Origin: Cupriavidus pauculus
GTDB lineage: Bacteria; Pseudomonadota; Gammaproteobacteria; Burkholderiales; Burkholderiaceae
Assembly: GCF_022179805.1 (NCBI RefSeq)
Contig: NZ_BPUO01000021.1
Span: 24,889-88,888 of the forward strand
DNA: 64,000 bases
Direction: 5' to 3'
Shown here: piece after piece, positions 25,304-34,036 of the stretch
Position numbering within the stretch: the stretch's first letter is position 1
How the letters are laid out: each line of letters opens with the position of its first letter
Notes under the pieces: model-generated
Told to the model about the DNA's origin: nothing
Seen by the model: the letters and a program-made list of their open reading frames with translations, nothing else
Databases searched by the model: none
Made by a program: the position numbers and the translations under genes

Positions 25304-27790
25304 TCAGAACTCGAACGTGGTGATCAGGGAAATCTGGCGGGCATCGCCCACGGCAACAAAGTACCGGTTGGCGCTGGACGGGTAGTACACGCGGTTGAAG
25401 AGGTTCTTCGCGTTGAGTTGGAATCGCACCTTCTGGCCGCTGATGCGCGTTTCGTACGTGGCAAATGCATCGAACAACGTATAAGCCGGCAGCGAGAAAC
25501 TATTGGCCGAGTCGCCCGGCCGGTTGCCGACGTAGTGGACCATGCCGCCCAGCCGGAAGCGGTCGCCACCAAAGATCTGTCCGAAATCGTAGACGGCCGA
25601 CAGCGACGCCGTGTGCTGCGCCACGTTCCACAGCCGGTTGCCGGCGTACAGCGGGTCCTCGGTCGTCTTGGCATCGATATAGGCGTAGCTCGCGATGACG
25701 TTCCAGCGTTGGCCAATCTGCCCGGACACGTCCAGCTCGGCACCGCGCGAGCGTGCCTTGCCGGAGGTGCGCCAGTCGGTCAGCTTCGTTACGTCGTTGT
25801 ACTGCGAAACCAGTACGTTCTTCTTGTCGATGTTGAACAGTGCGAACGTGCCGGTCAGCCCGCCGATGAAGTCCAGCTTGGTGCCCAGTTCCCACGACTT
25901 GGCTTCTTCCGGCGCCACGGCGGAGTCGATGACCACGCCGGAACTCAGTGGCGCAATGGTAGACGTCGGCTTGAGCGACTCGGTGTAGCTGGCGTAGACC
26001 GATACGGCCGGCGTTGCCTTGTAGACGACGCCCGCCCGTGGCAGCCATTTGTTGCCCGAGATGTCGGTGTTGGTGACAAACGGTCGACCACGGCCCGCCA
26101 CCTGGCTCCACGTCATATAGCGCACACCGCCCACCAGAATCCACTTGTCGGTCAGGTACAGGCTGTCCTGCAGGAACACCGAGGTGTTGTGCAGCGAATC
26201 GGTCTGGTCGCTGTCGCTGGCCGACACCGTCGTGGACGGTTTCTCCAGGCCATAGATCGGATTCAGGTAGCTGAACGTGCTCGTGGTGGCCTGGCGCAGC
26301 AGGTCCTTGCGGTAGATCAGCCGGTTTTCGCTGTCCATGCCGAGCTGGATGTTGTTGCGCATCCCACCCAGGTTGAGATTGCCGTCGACATACGCAATGC
26401 CGTAGCTGTCGGTGCTCAGCGCGCCGTGCGTGGCATCGTTGCTGCGGCTCAGCGTGCCATTGTTGGTATTCACGCCGTTCACGCGAAGCTGGCCCGCGTC
26501 GTAGATCTCGCGGTTGTAGCTGTAGCCGAAATGCCCCTTCCAGTCGCGGTTGAACTGATGATCGACCGAGAGCTGCGCGAGGTGCGATTCGCCGCCCATC
26601 TCGTTGAACGATTCGTCGAGCCGGCGTCGGCTGGGAATCGGCAGCGGCTCATTGGTGCGCGGGTCCAGCGCCGTGCCACGGTCGAACGGGTAGAGGAATT
26701 TCCGGTATTCGTACGACAGCACCGCCTGGGTGTCCTTGCCATACCACGCCACGGACGGCGCAATCAGCGTCTCGCGATGCACGCCGAAATTGCGCCAGTA
26801 CTGTTCGTCCGTGTAGTCCGCCACCAGCCGGTAGGCAAGCGGCGTATCGCCAACCGCCCCGGTCGTGTCGATAGTCCCGCCGGCCCCGTTCTTGCCGTGG
26901 CCATAGGTGGAGCCGCGAAGCGACAGTTCCGTGTGCGGTTTCAGTTCAGGGACCTTGCTGACGACATTGACCACTCCGCCCGGGTCCATGATGCCGTAGA
27001 GCAGCGACGCGGGGCCTTTCACCACTTCCACGCTTTCGGCGTTGGCGTTGAACCCGCGGCCTTGCACCAGCGGCATGCCGTTATGCATGATCGAGCCGTC
27101 ACGGTTGCCGCCGAAGCCGCGCTTCATGATGGTGTCCTGCGTGCCGGCCAGCGTATTGCCCTGGGTGATGCCGCTGACGTTGCCCAGCGCATCGTCCAGG
27201 TTGCGGGGCCGCTGGTCCTGCAGCACCTGCGCCGGCACGATGTTGACCACCTGCGGCGTGTCCTGCAGCGGCAGATCCGAGCGAAGGGTCGATGGGCTCG
27301 GCTGCGGGCGATAGTTATCGGGGGGCCGCGTGCCGCTTACCGTCACCTGTGGAAGGGTCGATTCTCCCGCCAGGAGTCCGGTTGCGGCCTGGGCAGTCGT
27401 TTCCCTGCGTACAAGAAGATAGCTCCCGTTGTCGCGCACGGCACCCAGGCCCGTGCCTTCCAGAAGCTTGTCCAGGCCGTCTTGCACGGTGTACTGGCCG
27501 CGCAGGCCGTTGGTGGTCAGGTTCGCCGTTTGCTCGGGAGTGAAGGCGAGCAGGATGCCCGATTCGCGGCCGAAACGGTTGAGCGCCGTTTGCAGGGAGC
27601 CGGCGGGAATGTCGTACGCGCGGGCGGCTGGCGCGACGTGCGGCGGGTTGCCTTGCGCGAAGGCCGGGACGGCGGCAAGTCCGAGGATCTGGACCGCTGC
27701 GGCAAGGACCGTGAGCGGAACGAGTTTCGGGGTACGACGGAAGCGGCTGGAAGAAGGACTGGAAGAGGGCATACGTGGATCTGACGGCAT
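25304..27790 (-). CDS. TonB-dependent siderophore receptor with STN domain (FpvA/FhuE-like)
   Basis: An 828-residue receptor from ATG 27790; ATG 27772 is an alternative. The signal peptide ends near AVPAFAQ. The STN domain covers about residues 57-125 (YDIPAGSLQTALNRFGRESG, then YTVQDGLDKLLEGTGLG). The plug includes LPQVTVSGTRPP, VNIVPAQVLQDQRPRNLDDA and AESVEVVKGPASLLYGIMDP, then GGVVNVVSKVP. The barrel ends ARQISLITTFEF. It bears a signalling domain, yet no sigma/FecR pair accompanies it, so its partner must be encoded elsewhere; module A, which lacks a receptor, is one candidate. A Fur-family gene lies just upstream. Confidence 0.93.
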   Translation of the reverse strand: MPSDPRMPSSSPSSSRFRRTPKLVPLTVLAAAVQILGLAAVPAFAQGNPPHVAPAARAYDIPAGSLQTALNRFGRESGILLAFTPEQTANLTTNGLRGQYTVQDGLDKLLEGTGLGAVRDNGSYLLVRRETTAQAATGLLAGESTLPQVTVSGTRPPDNYRPQPSPSTLRSDLPLQDTPQVVNIVPAQVLQDQRPRNLDDALGNVSGITQGNTLAGTQDTIMKRGFGGNRDGSIMHNGMPLVQGRGFNANAESVEVVKGPASLLYGIMDPGGVVNVVSKVPELKPHTELSLRGSTYGHGKNGAGGTIDTTGAVGDTPLAYRLVADYTDEQYWRNFGVHRETLIAPSVAWYGKDTQAVLSYEYRKFLYPFDRGTALDPRTNEPLPIPSRRRLDESFNEMGGESHLAQLSVDHQFNRDWKGHFGYSYNREIYDAGQLRVNGVNTNNGTLSRSNDATHGALSTDSYGIAYVDGNLNLGGMRNNIQLGMDSENRLIYRKDLLRQATTSTFSYLNPIYGLEKPSTTVSASDSDQTDSLHNTSVFLQDSLYLTDKWILVGGVRYMTWSQVAGRGRPFVTNTDISGNKWLPRAGVVYKATPAVSVYASYTESLKPTSTIAPLSSGVVIDSAVAPEEAKSWELGTKLDFIGGLTGTFALFNIDKKNVLVSQYNDVTKLTDWRTSGKARSRGAELDVSGQIGQRWNVIASYAYIDAKTTEDPLYAGNRLWNVAQHTASLSAVYDFGQIFGGDRFRLGGMVHYVGNRPGDSANSFSLPAYTLFDAFATYETRISGQKVRFQLNAKNLFNRVYYPSSANRYFVAVGDARQISLITTFEF

Positions 27791-27793
27791 GGC

Positions 27794-27810
27794 GTGAGAG
27801 AAGGTCTCAC
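27794..27810 (-). repeat. Small hairpin in the leader of the STN receptor gene
   Basis: GTGAGA-N5-TCTCAC forms a perfect 6-bp stem with a 5-base loop, ending 4 bases before the chosen receptor ATG on the minus strand. It would mask the ribosome-binding region if folded, or be an operator. The weak ribosome site of this gene makes it notable. Confidence 0.4.
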
Positions 27811-27874
27811 TAGCTATGTCACGCGAGAATCCAGAACAGACCACCCAAATTGAAAAAACTTGGCCGGCCTCAAC

Positions 27875-28336
27875 TCACCGGGGCGTCGCGCAGTTGGCGC
27901 AGATCCCCACCATGGCCAGGTCGACGTTGGCCGGCCGGAGGCCGTGGTCACGATAATGCTTCAGCAGAACATCCTCGAATTCGGCATCGAAGACCTCGTC
28001 GAGCGTGCCACACCGTATGCAATACAGGTGCCGATGGAACGACTGGTCCGCGAGTTCGTAGAACGTTTGCGTGCGATTGTTTTTCTCCTGCACCAGAACG
28101 CGCGCCAATATTCCGGCGCTTGCCAGTTCGTAAATTGCGTTCTTCAGGGTAGATAATCCGGACCGTTCGCCATTATCCAGCATGACGGCACAAAGCTGCT
28201 CTGCGCTCAGATGGCGTTTCGCGCTGCCGTGCAGCGCATTCAGAACCGCGATTTTGGCGGGAGTCTTCGCGATCCAGTTGTTTTCCAGCAGTCTGGACGA
28301 CCACTGGCTGTCTTCGCTGGACATTGGGTAAATCAT
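27875..28336 (-). CDS. Fur-family metalloregulator
   Basis: A 153-residue protein of the Fur superfamily. The start at ATG 28336 is supported by a GGGAG site 6 bases upstream; flanking ATGs at 28345 and 28324 lack one. The DNA-binding part has AKIAVLNALHGSAKRHLSAE and LSTLKNAIYELASAGILARV. The metal part has HRHLYCIRCGTLDEV and a C-terminal CANC, giving two CxxC pairs (structural zinc). The HxHxYC-type motif is modified to RHLYCIRCG, as in true Fur/Zur-like proteins. The recognition-helix sequence departs from canonical Fur, so this is probably a second, specialised Fur-like regulator rather than the global Fur. It precedes a TonB receptor on the same strand. Confidence 0.88.
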   Translation of the reverse strand: MIYPMSSEDSQWSSRLLENNWIAKTPAKIAVLNALHGSAKRHLSAEQLCAVMLDNGERSGLSTLKNAIYELASAGILARVLVQEKNNRTQTFYELADQSFHRHLYCIRCGTLDEVFDAEFEDVLLKHYRDHGLRPANVDLAMVGICANCATPR

Positions 28337-28698
28337 GGCTCCCATATGTTCGAGCGGGATTTAACAATCCCAATAATGGTCCCTCGGTCAAGATTCGAAT
28401 CGCGTCCTTCGACGGCGCTTTGGACGGCGCTTTGGACGGCAGCGGCGATTCGGGCGGCAGTCTAGGGTAGGGCCGGGCTGGAATGCTGCACAAGATGCAT
28501 TCCGCCCGATTGGGACATTTGTACCGGGGCCTTTGTACCTTTGTACCGTGAGGATCGGGGCGATTGGCGCGGCGATTACCGCGCGGGAACTGCATGCGCG
28601 GCACGGCTCGCACGGCAAATGGCCCTCAGGAGGCGGGTCTCTTACGGTAAAATCCCGAGAATGATTCGTATTTCGCCCCGAAGGTAGCCCCAAACAGC
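28337..28698. promoter_or_regulatory. Divergent region between the Fur-family gene and the two-component system
   Basis: A 362-bp gap. It contains a tandem 12-bp repeat (GGCGCTTTGGAC twice, 28414-28437), an AT-rich patch near 28358-28380 close to the Fur-family gene, and a Fur-like site at 28657-28674 beside the response-regulator start. No gene is evident. Confidence 0.5.
28657..28674 (+). promoter_or_regulatory. Fur-like site upstream of the response regulator
   Basis: GAGAATGATTCGTATTTC resembles one and a half Fur half-sites. It overlaps the probable promoter, 25-42 bp before the response-regulator ATG. Confidence 0.4.
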
Positions 28699-29442
28699 AT
28701 GGACTTGCGTTCGAGCATCCTGGTCGTCGATGACCACATCAACATACGTGATCCTCTTGCCGCCTATCTGCGCCGTTTCGATTTCGATGTCGAAACCGTG
28801 GGTGACGGCAAAGCCATGCGTCAACGACTGGAAGAGCGCCGCTTCAGTCTGATCGTGCTGGACGTGATGCTGCCTGGCGAAGATGGGTTGTCGCTATGCC
28901 GTTATGTGGCCGAGCACGTGGGTACACCGGTCATTCTGCTTACGGCGGTTACGGAACAGGCAGACCGAATCATCGGGCTGGAAATTGGGGCGTCCGACTA
29001 TGTCGTGAAGCCTTTCGATCCGCGCGAACTGGTAGCGCGAATTCGCAGTGTGCTGCGGCGCAATCGAATCATCGAACCGGTGGAAACCACGCCGGCACCT
29101 TCGCCCGCGCAAACGGAATATCAATTTACATTCAGCGGCTGGACGTTTAATACCCGGTCGAGGGAATTGCGTAATCCATGCAATGAGGACGTTCCGCTCA
29201 GTACGGCGGAGTTTCACCTGCTGCGCGCCCTGGTGGAGAACTCGAACCGAGTCATGAGCCGCAGCCGGATTCTCGACCTGACGCAACGGTCTGAGACGGT
29301 GACGTTCGACCGCAGCATCGATAGCCAGATCAGCCGGCTGCGCAAGAAGCTGGAGCCGGACCCCCGCCGCCCGGAGATGCTGAAGACCGTCCGCGGCGAC
29401 GGCTACCTGCTGACCAGCAAAGTCATGGTCGCGCCGGCATGA
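28699..29442 (+). CDS. OmpR/PhoB-family response regulator
   Basis: A 247-residue two-domain regulator. The receiver domain carries the acidic pair D11/D12, phosphoacceptor D55 (LIVLDVMLPGEDGLS), T82 and K104 (SDYVVKPFDPRE). The C-terminal winged helix spans about 145-240, with LSTAEFHLLRALVENSNRVM and RSIDSQISRLRKKLEPDPRR. It overlaps the histidine kinase by 4 bp (ATGA), so the two form a coupled pair. It is divergent from the Fur-family gene and upstream of a TonB receptor, suggesting iron- or envelope-related targets (inference). Confidence 0.93.
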   Translation: MDLRSSILVVDDHINIRDPLAAYLRRFDFDVETVGDGKAMRQRLEERRFSLIVLDVMLPGEDGLSLCRYVAEHVGTPVILLTAVTEQADRIIGLEIGASDYVVKPFDPRELVARIRSVLRRNRIIEPVETTPAPSPAQTEYQFTFSGWTFNTRSRELRNPCNEDVPLSTAEFHLLRALVENSNRVMSRSRILDLTQRSETVTFDRSIDSQISRLRKKLEPDPRRPEMLKTVRGDGYLLTSKVMVAPA

Positions 29443-30812
29443 AATGGTTTCCGCGCAGTCTGTCCGGGCAACTGATCGCCCTGTGGCTCCTGGCGTTGCT
29501 GGCCGCCCACGTGATCGCCGTCGTGGCGATGTCCTGGTGGCGCGCGGACAACGCCACCATCCATCCCTTGTCGATTCGTACCATCGAGACGCGGGTGCTC
29601 TCTGCCTATCGCGTTGCGGAGCGGTCGTCGGAAGCCCCGGAAGTCCTCAAGGACATCAGCCTGCCCGACTCGATCTTCCGGCTGGCGTCCAATCCGTCGG
29701 CCAGGTCATCGGAGACCGACGAGAAGGAGGCGGCGATTGCCGGGCGCATTCAGTCATTGCTCCGCGTGCCTCAGGGGACGCCGGTGTACGTGCGACTGCA
29801 ACAGGCGGAGCCGGAGCCGAACATCCACCGGAACGCCAACTGGCTTGAGCAAGCGTTCAAGGGCGCGCAAGCCTGGGCGTTGGACATCGAGGTCCGGCTG
29901 CCGAATGGCCAATGGCTGCTGAGCCGGCACTGGCCGACCATGATGCCCGCGCACTGGTCGCGTGTGCTGAGCTTTTCCCTGATCGTCGGCATCTTGCCGA
30001 CCGCCCTCATTGCCTTGCTATTTGGCCGCCGGATCATGCGCCCGCTCAGGATCCTCACCGCGGCGTCCAGGCGCGTGAGTCGCGGCGAGCAGGTCATCTT
30101 GCCGACGCCGGATGGACTGAGCGGCGTGCGCGAGATCACGAAAGCGTTCAACGACATGCAGGCCAGCCTGACGCGCTTCGTGAATGGCCGGACGCAGATG
30201 ATTGCCGCGCTTGGGCACGACCTCCGTACCCCGTTGACATCCCTGCGGATTCGCACCGAATTCATTGAAGACGACGAACTGCGCCGCGCGATGGTCCAGA
30301 CGCTCGATGAAATGAACGTTATGGTCGAGGAAACGCTGAAGTTTGCGCGAGACGACGCCATGCAGGAGCCAACGCAGAACGTGAATTTCGGCGAACTCGT
30401 CCAGGAACTGGTCGGCTTGCAGGTTCTCCAGGGGCGGCAGGTCAAGCTCACGACCGCCGTGGACCCGGCGACGTCCTACCGTTGCCGGCCGGTTCACCTG
30501 AAACGCGGGATCCACAACATCATCGAGAACGCCACGCGCTACGGCGATGTCTGTATCGAAGTGCTGACCGATGCCGTCCAAAAGACACTACGCGTGGTGA
30601 TTGAGGACAACGGACCGGGCATCGATCCCGATCAGCTCGAACGGGTTTTCGAGCCCTTTGCGCGGCTGGACGCGTCCCGCAGTACCAATACAGGCGGGCT
30701 GGGCCTGGGTCTGGCCATCGCCCGGTCGTCCATCCGTGCGCACGGCGGAGACGTCACGCTCCACAACCGCGAAACCGGTGGGCTGCGGGCAGTGATCGAG
30801 CTGCCAGCCTGA
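29439..30812 (+). CDS. Sensor histidine kinase
   Basis: A 457-residue membrane kinase. TM1 spans about 10-32 and TM2 about 175-196, flanking a periplasmic sensor of about 140 residues. A HAMP segment follows (about 197-250), then the dimerisation/phosphoacceptor motif ALGHDLRTPLTSLR with H260, an N box IIENATRYGD, G1 EDNGPGIDPDQLERV, F box FEPFARLD and G2 GGLGLGLAIA. It would autophosphorylate and transfer phosphate to the coupled response regulator. The periplasmic region shows no obvious metal-binding cluster, so the signal is unknown. Confidence 0.93.
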   Translation: MKWFPRSLSGQLIALWLLALLAAHVIAVVAMSWWRADNATIHPLSIRTIETRVLSAYRVAERSSEAPEVLKDISLPDSIFRLASNPSARSSETDEKEAAIAGRIQSLLRVPQGTPVYVRLQQAEPEPNIHRNANWLEQAFKGAQAWALDIEVRLPNGQWLLSRHWPTMMPAHWSRVLSFSLIVGILPTALIALLFGRRIMRPLRILTAASRRVSRGEQVILPTPDGLSGVREITKAFNDMQASLTRFVNGRTQMIAALGHDLRTPLTSLRIRTEFIEDDELRRAMVQTLDEMNVMVEETLKFARDDAMQEPTQNVNFGELVQELVGLQVLQGRQVKLTTAVDPATSYRCRPVHLKRGIHNIIENATRYGDVCIEVLTDAVQKTLRVVIEDNGPGIDPDQLERVFEPFARLDASRSTNTGGLGLGLAIARSSIRAHGGDVTLHNRETGGLRAVIELPA

Positions 30813-30864
30813 GCGCTGGGGCAGTTGCAACAATTCGCCACAATTCAACAAACGCGTACAACAT

Positions 30865-30884
30865 CAAATAGTAATCATTTGTAT
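30865..30884 (+). promoter_or_regulatory. Fur-box-like site upstream of TonB receptor
   Basis: CAAATAGTAATCATTTGTAT carries inverted arms CAAAT and ATTTG around AGTAATC, matching the AT-rich dyad character of Fur sites. It lies about 135-154 bp upstream of the receptor's GTG start in a 206-bp gap that holds no other gene. Confidence 0.55.
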
Positions 30885-31018
30885 TTTGACGGGTGCTGAT
30901 GCCGCCTTAACGGCCGCGTCGATATGCAATGCAGGCCTCTTTGACGGGGAGGGTGTCATTTGTCCAGCGGAAGGCTCGGCTCGCGTCATGTCCGAAAGTC
31001 CTTTCCCTGGAGTTCTCC

Positions 31019-33274
31019 GTGCAGCAAAGAAAAATAGCAAACGCCATCCGCCTGCTGGTCTCGGGCGCGTCGGCCGGTCTCGTCCTGTTCCCGCTCGCCG
31101 CGCATGCGCAGGTGGCCGCCGATGCCACCGCCGGCGCTGCCCAGCGCAGCAACATGCTGCCGCAGGTGACCGTCAGTGGCCGTGGCATCGAGAACACCAA
31201 CGACGCACCCACCGGCATCTCGCGCCTGCCCGAGACCGTCAAGGAAACGCCCAAGACGATCAACGTCGTGCCGAAGGAAGTCATCGAGCAACAGCACGCC
31301 ACGTCGCTGGAGCAGATCCTCAAGAACGTGCCGGGCATCACGATTTCCACCGGCGAAGGCAACGGCGGCCAGAATGGCGACCAGTTCCGGATCCGGGGCC
31401 TGTCGGCCAAGGGCGATATCTATGTCGATGGCCTGCGCGATTTCGGCGCCTACAAGCGCGACGCGTTCAATACGGAAAGCGTCGAGGTCATCAAGGGACC
31501 TTCCGGTGAAAGCTTCGGCGTGGGCAATGTTGGCGGCCTGATCAACCAGACCACCAAGAAGGCCAACCTCCATACCAGCACGAGCATCGACCAGGGCATT
31601 GCCTCGGACGCGACCTATCGCACTACGCTGGACAGCAACATCAAGCTGAACGACACCAGCGCGCTGCGTATCAACGGCATGTTCCAGAACGGCCGCGTTG
31701 CCGACCGTGACCACGTCGACGACGATCGTCGTGGCGTTGCCATCGATTTCGGTACTGGTCTCGGTACCAGCACGGAATGGCATCTGAACTACTCGTACCT
31801 GCACCGCAGCGGCGCGCCTGACTATGGCGTGCCGGTTGCCGCCGGCTCCGATGGCATCTATCGGCCGCTCACGCAGTACGGCGTGCCGGGCATTTCCTCG
31901 TCCACGTCGTATGTCCGCAATACGGACCGCGATACGACCGACGCCCACATCGTCTCGTCGAACTTCGTCAAGCGGCTGGACAATGGCATCACCATCAGCA
32001 ACGACACGCGTTTCAGCTTCTACGAGCGCGATTTCTCGTCGACCAATCCGGCCGCGCTGACCTACGCCAACCTCCAGACGCTGCTGAGCGGCCGCAATGT
32101 GCCGCTGTCCTACGGCGCCGGTGGCGGCACGACCTACCTGCAACGCGGCTGGGGCGTCCAGAACGTGCTGAGCGCGAAGGGCGAGTTCATGACCGGCAGC
32201 GTTCGCCACAAGGCCATGGTGGGGCTGGATACCATGTACCAGCGCGACCATCGCGACCAGGGCACCTGGACCGGGCGCAACAACAACCAGACCGTGGTCA
32301 ACCCGGTCTTCTACAACAGCCCGAACGCGACCGTTGCCTATAACAGCACGCGCGATGCCAATGCCACCGACATCGGTGTGTTCATGAGCGACCGCGTGTA
32401 CCTGAACGACCAGTTCTCGCTGCTGGGCAGCCTGCGCTGGGACTACTTCCGCAGCGAGTACTCCACGAGTGCATCGTCGCTGGGTGGCACTGCCGATTCC
32501 AAGAAGCTGAGCCCGGCCATCAGCGCGATCTGGGAACCGACCAAGGACTACATGTTCTACACGTCGTTCTCGCGCACCTATCGTCCGGTGGGCACCGACA
32601 TCGCCGTGGCAGTGGGTGGCGTGGGCAGCGAAGTGCCGCAGAACGGCGTCAGCAACGAACCGGAACGCGCGGATACCATCGAAGTCGGCACCAAGCTCGA
32701 TTTCCTGGACAAGCGCCTCGGTGTGACCGGTGCCCTGTTCCAGACGAAGAAGTACAACGCCTACACGGTGGATCCCAACACCGGCGATATCACGAACGGC
32801 TTCTCCGATTCGGGCGAAGGCCGTCGTATTCGCGGTCTGGAACTGGGCCTGAGCGGCCGTATCGTCGGCGGCTGGACCGCGAACTTTGCCTATGCGTACC
32901 TCAATGGCGAAGTCACGTCGGCCACCACCGCATCGACGGTGGGCAATACCGCCCCGGGCGTGTCGAAGCACAACTTCACGCTGTGGACGGCCTATGACAT
33001 CCCCCATACGCTGCTGCCGGTACCTGGCCAGCTGACCATTGGCGGCGGTCTGCAATACGCCACGGGCTACTGGGCGGATTCCGCGAACACGACGAAGATG
33101 CCGGACAACTTCTCGCTGGACGCGATGATCTCGTACCGCCAGGGCAAGTACCGCATCTCGCTGAACGGGTACAACCTGACGAACCACCTGAACTACCAGT
33201 CGTCGTTTGGCGCCGTGCGCGCCGTGCCGACCTCGCGTCGCACCGTGCTGCTGAACGTTGGCATGACGTTCTAA
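31019..33274 (+). CDS. TonB-dependent siderophore receptor (Fiu/PiuA-like catecholate type)
   Basis: A 751-residue receptor from GTG 31019, chosen because a GGAG site precedes it and a normal signal peptide follows (QQRKIANAIRLLVSGASAGL, ending AAHAQ). The longer ATG reading at 30929 would add 30 residues that spoil the signal. The plug has LPQVTVSGRGIEN, LPETVKETPKTINVVPKEVI, VEVIKGPSGESFGVGNVGG and LINQTTKKA. The barrel ends SRRTVLLNVGMTF. There is no STN domain. Linkage to the PiuC-type dioxygenase next door is typical of Fiu/PiuA receptors that take up catecholate-type iron complexes (known association). Confidence 0.92.
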   Translation: MQQRKIANAIRLLVSGASAGLVLFPLAAHAQVAADATAGAAQRSNMLPQVTVSGRGIENTNDAPTGISRLPETVKETPKTINVVPKEVIEQQHATSLEQILKNVPGITISTGEGNGGQNGDQFRIRGLSAKGDIYVDGLRDFGAYKRDAFNTESVEVIKGPSGESFGVGNVGGLINQTTKKANLHTSTSIDQGIASDATYRTTLDSNIKLNDTSALRINGMFQNGRVADRDHVDDDRRGVAIDFGTGLGTSTEWHLNYSYLHRSGAPDYGVPVAAGSDGIYRPLTQYGVPGISSSTSYVRNTDRDTTDAHIVSSNFVKRLDNGITISNDTRFSFYERDFSSTNPAALTYANLQTLLSGRNVPLSYGAGGGTTYLQRGWGVQNVLSAKGEFMTGSVRHKAMVGLDTMYQRDHRDQGTWTGRNNNQTVVNPVFYNSPNATVAYNSTRDANATDIGVFMSDRVYLNDQFSLLGSLRWDYFRSEYSTSASSLGGTADSKKLSPAISAIWEPTKDYMFYTSFSRTYRPVGTDIAVAVGGVGSEVPQNGVSNEPERADTIEVGTKLDFLDKRLGVTGALFQTKKYNAYTVDPNTGDITNGFSDSGEGRRIRGLELGLSGRIVGGWTANFAYAYLNGEVTSATTASTVGNTAPGVSKHNFTLWTAYDIPHTLLPVPGQLTIGGGLQYATGYWADSANTTKMPDNFSLDAMISYRQGKYRISLNGYNLTNHLNYQSSFGAVRAVPTSRRTVLLNVGMTF

Positions 33275-33275
33275 G

Positions 33276-33293
33276 CGCGCCCAAGGGGGCGCG
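33276..33293 (+). terminator. GC-rich hairpin after the TonB receptor
   Basis: CGCGCCC and GGGCGCG pair across a 4-base loop right after the stop codon. There is no T-run, so this may attenuate rather than end transcription into the dioxygenase gene. Confidence 0.35.
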
Positions 33294-33344
33294 GAGAGCC
33301 GCTATCATAGGCATTCCTCGCGCCCCCGCCACCCCCGAAGTCCC

Positions 33345-34031
33345 ATGCTCGTACAGATTCCCAACGTCCTCACGCCTGAAGAGATCCGCCATTGCCGGGA
33401 GCGCCTGGAGCGGTCGCCTTGGGTTGACGGACGCGTCACGGCGGGCGATCTCGCCGCCAAATCGAAACACAATCTCCAGCTTCCTGTAGACAGCGCCGAG
33501 GCACGCGAACTGGGCGAACTCGTCCTGAACGCGCTGGGCCGCAACCCGACCTATCACTCCGCCGCGTTGCCACTGCGGGTGCTGCCGCCGATGTTCAATC
33601 GCTACGACACCGCGATGACCTTTGGCAGCCATGTGGACAATGCGATTCGAACCGTGCCCGGTTCCGGTGGCATGCGCATCCGGGCCGATGTCTCCAGCAC
33701 GCTGTTCCTGTCCGACCCCGACGAGTACGAAGGCGGCGAGCTGGTCATCAAGGATCTCTACGGCTCTCACACGGTCAAGCTGCCGGCCGGGCACATGGTA
33801 GTGTATCCGGCGTCGTCGCTGCACGCGGTGACACCGGTCACGGCGGGCGCGCGCTGGGCGTCGTTCTTCTGGGCGCAGTCGATGGTCAAGGATGACGGTC
33901 AGCGCAGCATGCTGTACGACCTGGACCTCGCGATCATCGATATTCGCCAGCGCCTCGGCGACGAGCAGGAGTCCGTGCTCGCGCTGGTCAATCACTATCA
34001 CAATCTGCTGCGGCGCTGGGCGGAGCTGTGA
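33345..34031 (+). CDS. PKHD-type Fe(II)/2-oxoglutarate hydroxylase (PiuC/YbiX-like)
   Basis: A 228-residue 2-oxoglutarate-dependent dioxygenase of the YbiX/PiuC family. The iron ligands are H96 and D98 (TFGSHVDNA) and H160 (YPASSLHAVTPV), with R170 for 2-oxoglutarate. The family name and length (about 226) fit well. These genes almost always neighbour TonB receptors of the Fiu/PiuA type; the substrate remains undetermined in the literature I know. It starts 70 bp after the receptor and its end overlaps or abuts the FMN oxidase gene, indicating a three-gene operon. Confidence 0.9.
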   Translation: MLVQIPNVLTPEEIRHCRERLERSPWVDGRVTAGDLAAKSKHNLQLPVDSAEARELGELVLNALGRNPTYHSAALPLRVLPPMFNRYDTAMTFGSHVDNAIRTVPGSGGMRIRADVSSTLFLSDPDEYEGGELVIKDLYGSHTVKLPAGHMVVYPASSLHAVTPVTAGARWASFFWAQSMVKDDGQRSMLYDLDLAIIDIRQRLGDEQESVLALVNHYHNLLRRWAEL

Positions 34032-34036
34032 CGACC

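Noticed and set aside
28414..28437. Tandem 12-bp repeat GGCGCTTTGGAC as a possible operator array
   Set aside because: Two copies only and not palindromic; likely slippage in a GC-rich spacer.
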